Positions 60,510 to 64,000 of a DNA stretch of 64,000 bases are shown here, piece after piece. Source of the stretch: Begonia masoniana (taxonomy: Eukaryota; Streptophyta; Magnoliopsida; Cucurbitales; Begoniaceae). Numbering within the stretch: position 1 is the first letter of the stretch; every line of letters starts with the position of its first letter. The notes under the pieces were generated by a model. It searched no databases and was not told the DNA's origin. It saw only the letters and a list, made by a program, of their open reading frames with translations. Location: contig CM039505.1 in assembly GCA_022432975.1 (NCBI GenBank), forward strand, positions 25,489,825 to 25,553,824. Reading direction: 5' to 3'. The translations under genes were made by a program, and so were the position numbers.

Positions 60510-61253
60510 ACCTGTGCCGATAAACATAAAAATTAAGAGATGATGCATGAATTTGGACTATATCTATGAGATAAGGAGTTTGTTGAACATTCTAAACCTA
60601 GTGGAAAAGAGTCAATTTTTATCATTCCCTTTTATAAAAATGTTTGTGTTAGAAAAATCATAATGAAAAATCTCACTCGTGTAGTTTATACATTTTTCAC
60701 ATAATAATAAAACCCCTAAAAGAAAAGTGGTTCATCTTGAAATTATTAATCTATTTGAACAACCACTATTTACCTCATATTGAAAAGAGAAAAAGAAAAT
60801 AGAAGAACAAAAGCACAATAGTTATATATAACAATGAACTATTGATAATGATTGATACGAGGGCCTTAGATCTTTCAATTTTTTGTGTTCTTGCTGCTTG
60901 GATTAAATCATATTATATTTGTAGCGTGAATTTGGAAAAATAGCATCATTTGAAAATGAAACATGCATTATTTCACGTACTCGCCCTCCGAACCAAGTAA
61001 CTCAAAAGGTGGTATTTGCATACTTAAAGTTTACAAATTTAAGTTCACAATTTATATTTTATTAATTGAAAAAATATTTTAAGAAAACAATGTATAGAAA
61101 TGGAAGGAGAATGCGGAGGTAGCATAGTACAGATTCTGTTGTCTAAGTAATGGACATGGTTGTTATTATATCATGCTTTCAAATCAAAACATTCATGCTT
61201 TTCCACCAACAAGATACACCCATATCACATGACTTAATGCCACACTACTTTAA

Positions 61254-61256
<3 letters not shown>

Positions 61257-61286
<30 letters not shown>
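61257..61286 (+). repeat. (CT)15 microsatellite
   Basis: Uninterrupted CT dinucleotides, 30 bp. Confidence 0.95.
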
Positions 61287-61287
<1 letters not shown>

Positions 61288-62606
61288 AACTAATTTTTTG
61301 TAGTTCCTTCTCTTTTTCTTGGTAAAGTTGACAAGTAATTGTTTCGCCCCTTTTTTGCAAAATAAGTGAAAAGGTAAAGTATGAAAAGTCTCACTCACTT
61401 TAATCCATGTCTTAGACTCTTTGTTTCAATTCCATTTGTCTAAAATTAGTTATTTACTCAAATAATCATATGATAAGATTAACTATATAATGATATTTTG
61501 CACATAAAAGACGCCAAATTTCTTTCTAAGTTTATTATTCTTATAACATCTAATCTATGCCTAAAATTAATCAATTGTCCAAAAAGAATGAAGATCCTAC
61601 CACCATTTTGAAACTATTGTTATTATAGTTGAACTAAGTAGTCACTCTTTGTTCCCGATGACAGTGCGCAGAATTCCAAAGTGCGTAATCTAATACCACT
61701 AGTATGCCCATCGTACAATGTTGGAAATGCGTATCACTGTTCAAAAGAACAAAGACACCACTATGAATTGTCTCTTTATAAGTAGTCATCATCACATAGA
61801 AAAGATGTCCCCATAAAAAAACACCATCCTTTGTTGTAAGTTTCAACAATAATAATCTTCTTTTTAGTTAGTATTTTCTTGTTTTGGTTTTCAATAATTT
61901 TTTGAAACTTTAATCTTAATTTTTTTAGTAATTAAGAAAATCAAACGTGGAAAAATACATGAATCTATGAAATAATCTAAGAATAATTAATGCATGTGAA
62001 CTCAATAATAATTTTGTTAAATCATATCCAACAACAAGCAATGTTTTACTAGCGTGAATCCCATGAAAAATTGTAAGTTCATTCCATCTGAACTCGGAGA
62101 GTTCTTACATATTTTGCAATTAAACGATGTTTATAATTGAAATACTCTTAGATTTATGTCACCGACATTAACAAATGGATGGTTGTCTTTCTTTTGAATT
62201 TGACCTACTTTGAATAATTTGAGTATACAAATGATAACCATATTTTTATTTAAGGATGATAATAAGCCAAATGGGAATAATATGTGAAATTAGGTGGGAC
62301 CACTGAAGTAGAACAGCAGGCAGTGGCTAATCAGAGAATAAAATAATCAAAGATCGTTAACATTCTTCACCTGACACCTTGTGATAATAAATCTCACTTT
62401 CAAACCTTCAGCTTCTGATTTTTTTTTTTTTTAAGAACTATTGCGAAAGTGATTAGCAAGCAAAAAGTAGGGCTTGGAGGAAGCCATTAATGACTGCAAA
62501 GAAAGCTATTAAAAAACCATTTCGGCTTCTTGCCAACAAGCAAAAGTGATGATCCAAACCAAAGTTACATTATGAGAATTCAAAGTAGAAATTAAAAGAA
62601 AGTTCA

Positions 62607-62626
62607 CTCTCTCTCTCTCTCTCTCT
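62607..62626 (+). repeat. (CT)10 microsatellite
   Basis: Uninterrupted CT dinucleotides about 50 bp beyond the FLZ stop codon, probably in the 3' UTR (as GA on the transcript). Confidence 0.9.
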
Positions 62627-62672
62627 CGCGACCGCGCGCTCATGTAGGCTCTTAGTATGCAAAACTCCCAAC

Positions 62673-63003
62673 CTAGTTTTTGCTGGTTTTACAAGAACGA
62701 GAAGAAGAAGAAGAAGAAGAAGACGACGACGACGATGAAGGTTTAACAGCGGTCAATGAGAAGTAATCTTTCTGCATACTTTCTTCATCCATGAAAATCT
62801 GTCTGCACCTGCATTCCACGCTACAAAAACCCTTGTCTCCCCTGCAAAAAGCCGCCATTTTTTAAACACAACTTTCGGCCGAATCCCTCCAAACAAAGAT
62901 CTGGGTTTTCATAAAGCATAAAATTAAAAAAAATAAACAAAAAAGAAGACTAATTCCATCAAGGTTTACATTCAGAACTTGCTTTCTCGAGATCAAGACA
63001 AAA

Positions 63004-63045
<42 letters not shown>

Positions 63046-63299
63046 CACCCTTACTTGTACATGTAGATATCGTTGCCGGGTAAGAGTTCCTGTTTGCAGA
63101 GAAAACAACGGTCAAGAAAAGTGGAAGTTTGGAAGGAGCGAAAGATATTCCGGGAAAACGATGGGTATGAAGGATTATGAACAGAAATGGAGGGTTTCGT
63201 GGTGTTGATCATGAGGGCTGCTTTATTCAGAACCTGCGGATGAGTTTTTCTGCTGACTCTACCCTTCCGAGCTTCCAAAACATCACTCAGACCCACCAT
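62673..63299 (-). CDS. FCS-like zinc finger (FLZ, DUF581) protein, two exons
   Basis: Exon 1 is 63055-63299 and exon 2 is 62673-62841, joined across a 213-bp intron (GTAAGG donor at 63054-63053, TTTTTGCAG acceptor ending 62842). The split lysine codon AA/G restores one frame of 137 codons. The FLZ domain spans about residues 62-102: DRCFLCKQ (C65, C68), the intron within the domain, then GFCSVECRCRQIFMDEE (C88, C92), giving C-x2-C-x18-FCS-x2-C. A leading basic segment (MVGLSDVLEARKGRVSRK) and a 13-serine tract near the C-terminus flank it. FLZ proteins are plant-specific adaptors that bind SnRK1 kinase subunits in energy and stress signalling; that role is family knowledge. The serine tract is encoded by a TCT/TCG-type microsatellite and may vary in length. 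No neighbour suggests a more specific role. Confidence 0.93.
63007..63040 (+). repeat. (AG)17 microsatellite in FLZ intron
   Basis: Uninterrupted AG repeat; on the gene strand it is a CT-rich tract shortly after the donor site. Length variation here could affect splicing, but that is speculation. Confidence 0.93.
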
Positions 63300-63469
63300 C
63301 TCATCTTCTCTCCGCCATGAAGCTTTGGTTGATGGAAACTCTCAATAAAATAAATAGCAGTGAAGAGAGAGAGAGAGATGGTACAGGTGGGTGGTGGGTC
63401 CTCTACAGCTATGGAGCAGTACCAAGGACGATGGGAGAAGAGAGCGATTTGACTTGTAGTGATATGACT

Positions 63470-63478
63470 GCCACGTGT
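63470..63478 (-). promoter_or_regulatory. G-box / ABRE-like element near FLZ gene
   Basis: On the gene strand ACACGTGGC contains the palindrome CACGTG and the ABRE core ACGTGGC, about 175 bp upstream of the ATG. It could mediate ABA or light response through bZIP factors; only the motif itself is seen. Confidence 0.45.
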
Positions 63479-63530
63479 ATTTTTGTCTTCTTGTGTTCAA
63501 GCTCGATTTCTTGATAAACCCAATTATTTG

Positions 63531-63537
63531 ATTTATA
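63531..63537 (-). promoter_or_regulatory. Candidate TATA box of FLZ gene
   Basis: TATAAAT on the minus strand, about 235 bp upstream of the ATG. If used, transcription would start near 63500, placing the G-box in the 5' UTR. Other AT-rich candidates lie further upstream, so the choice is uncertain. Confidence 0.35.
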
Positions 63538-64000
63538 ATAGATTTGATGCGATAAAAGAGCTTTTTAATTATTTTAAACTTATATTAAAGTTGATATTTG
63601 ATTATTTAAAACCACAAACTTTTTGACTATGATATTGTATTGAAATCTCTCGGACGACAAAAAGTATAGTTAGCCATTAATTTATAAATAGATTTGATAA
63701 GATATGAACCTTTTTAATTTATATATATTTTTCAACTAATTATTGTTGAATTAAAAATATAAATCGAAGTTGATATTGAACTTTTTTAAAATAACGAACT
63801 ATTTAGTAACTACCCAACAGAAGAGATTTGAGATGACCAAATACCCTAAAAAAATTTAATTTTGATGGAGAGTTATTTATTATAAGTGGATGAAGTTTTA
63901 AGAAAAACCCTTGAAACAAAGGGTAATTTAAGCTAACTTTAAACTAATTTCATTAATAAATTAATTTTTAAATTATTTTTCTTTAATTAATTTGTTATTT

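Larger units (their letters stand above)
60515..62640. other. AT-rich intergenic sequence downstream of FLZ gene
   Basis: Low-copy-looking sequence with a (CT)15 microsatellite at 61257-61286, another (CT)10 at 62607-62626 and a T tract near 62420. A 71-codon minus-strand frame at 61634-61849 has no recognisable domain. The 3' end of the FLZ transcript probably lies in the right-hand part. Confidence 0.6.
63300..64000. other. 5' flank of the FLZ gene
   Basis: On the gene strand the 200 bp before the ATG are CT-rich (a GA run at about 63365-63379 on the plus strand) and probably contain the 5' UTR. Beyond 63530 the sequence becomes very AT-rich with no further gene. The plus-strand open frame at 63317-63514 is a shadow. 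Confidence 0.6.

Noticed and set aside
63317..63514. 65-codon plus-strand frame beside the FLZ gene
   Set aside because: It lies antisense to the probable FLZ 5' UTR, contains a GA repeat and has no recognisable feature.

Overview
This window is plant nuclear DNA, most likely from a eudicot. It is AT-rich and dominated by LTR retrotransposons of both superfamilies. Primer-binding sites resemble the 3' end of plant initiator-Met tRNA. The single credible host gene encodes a plant-specific FCS-like zinc finger (FLZ) protein. Species cannot be fixed from the sequence; a cucurbit-like genome is a guess only.

Layout. 1-12207: two related Gypsy-type LTRs in opposite orientation (1-1738 minus, cut by the window edge; 2020-4685 plus, a solo LTR with a perfect 5-bp target duplication). 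They are followed by three head-to-tail minisatellite arrays (59 bp, 40/31 bp, 41 bp) that end at the start of another inverted LTR (11275-12207). 12208-17904: AT-rich sequence with a decayed Gypsy pol fragment. 17905-44796: a four-level nest. An outer Copia element (minus) is split by a Del/Tekay-like Gypsy element (plus, 19223-41052). That element is itself split by a Sirevirus-like Copia element (minus, 24284-34484), and its right LTR holds a solo LTR (36189-38513). Every level has a matching 5-bp target duplication. 46564-48737: another solo LTR. 49029-60509: an 11.5-kb Del/Tekay-like Gypsy element with both LTRs. 60510-64000: low-copy-looking sequence with the two-exon FLZ gene on the minus strand (62673-63299).

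None of the retroelement reading frames is intact; all carry stops, frameshifts or deletions, so these are fossils, though the LTR pairs still look very similar. The most unusual feature is shared LTR architecture. First, LTRs of several Gypsy families carry a conserved-looking exon/intron pattern with a 45-51-nt microexon. Second, LTRs of Gypsy families and of an unrelated Copia family carry minisatellites built on the same core (GATCGG...GATG with TTGTCGTTTAG). In the 49029-60509 element the two LTRs have expanded different unit variants (61 bp versus 60 bp) since insertion. One 2-kb array of the same type lies just outside a solo LTR. Everything here was read by eye; no alignment or database search was run.
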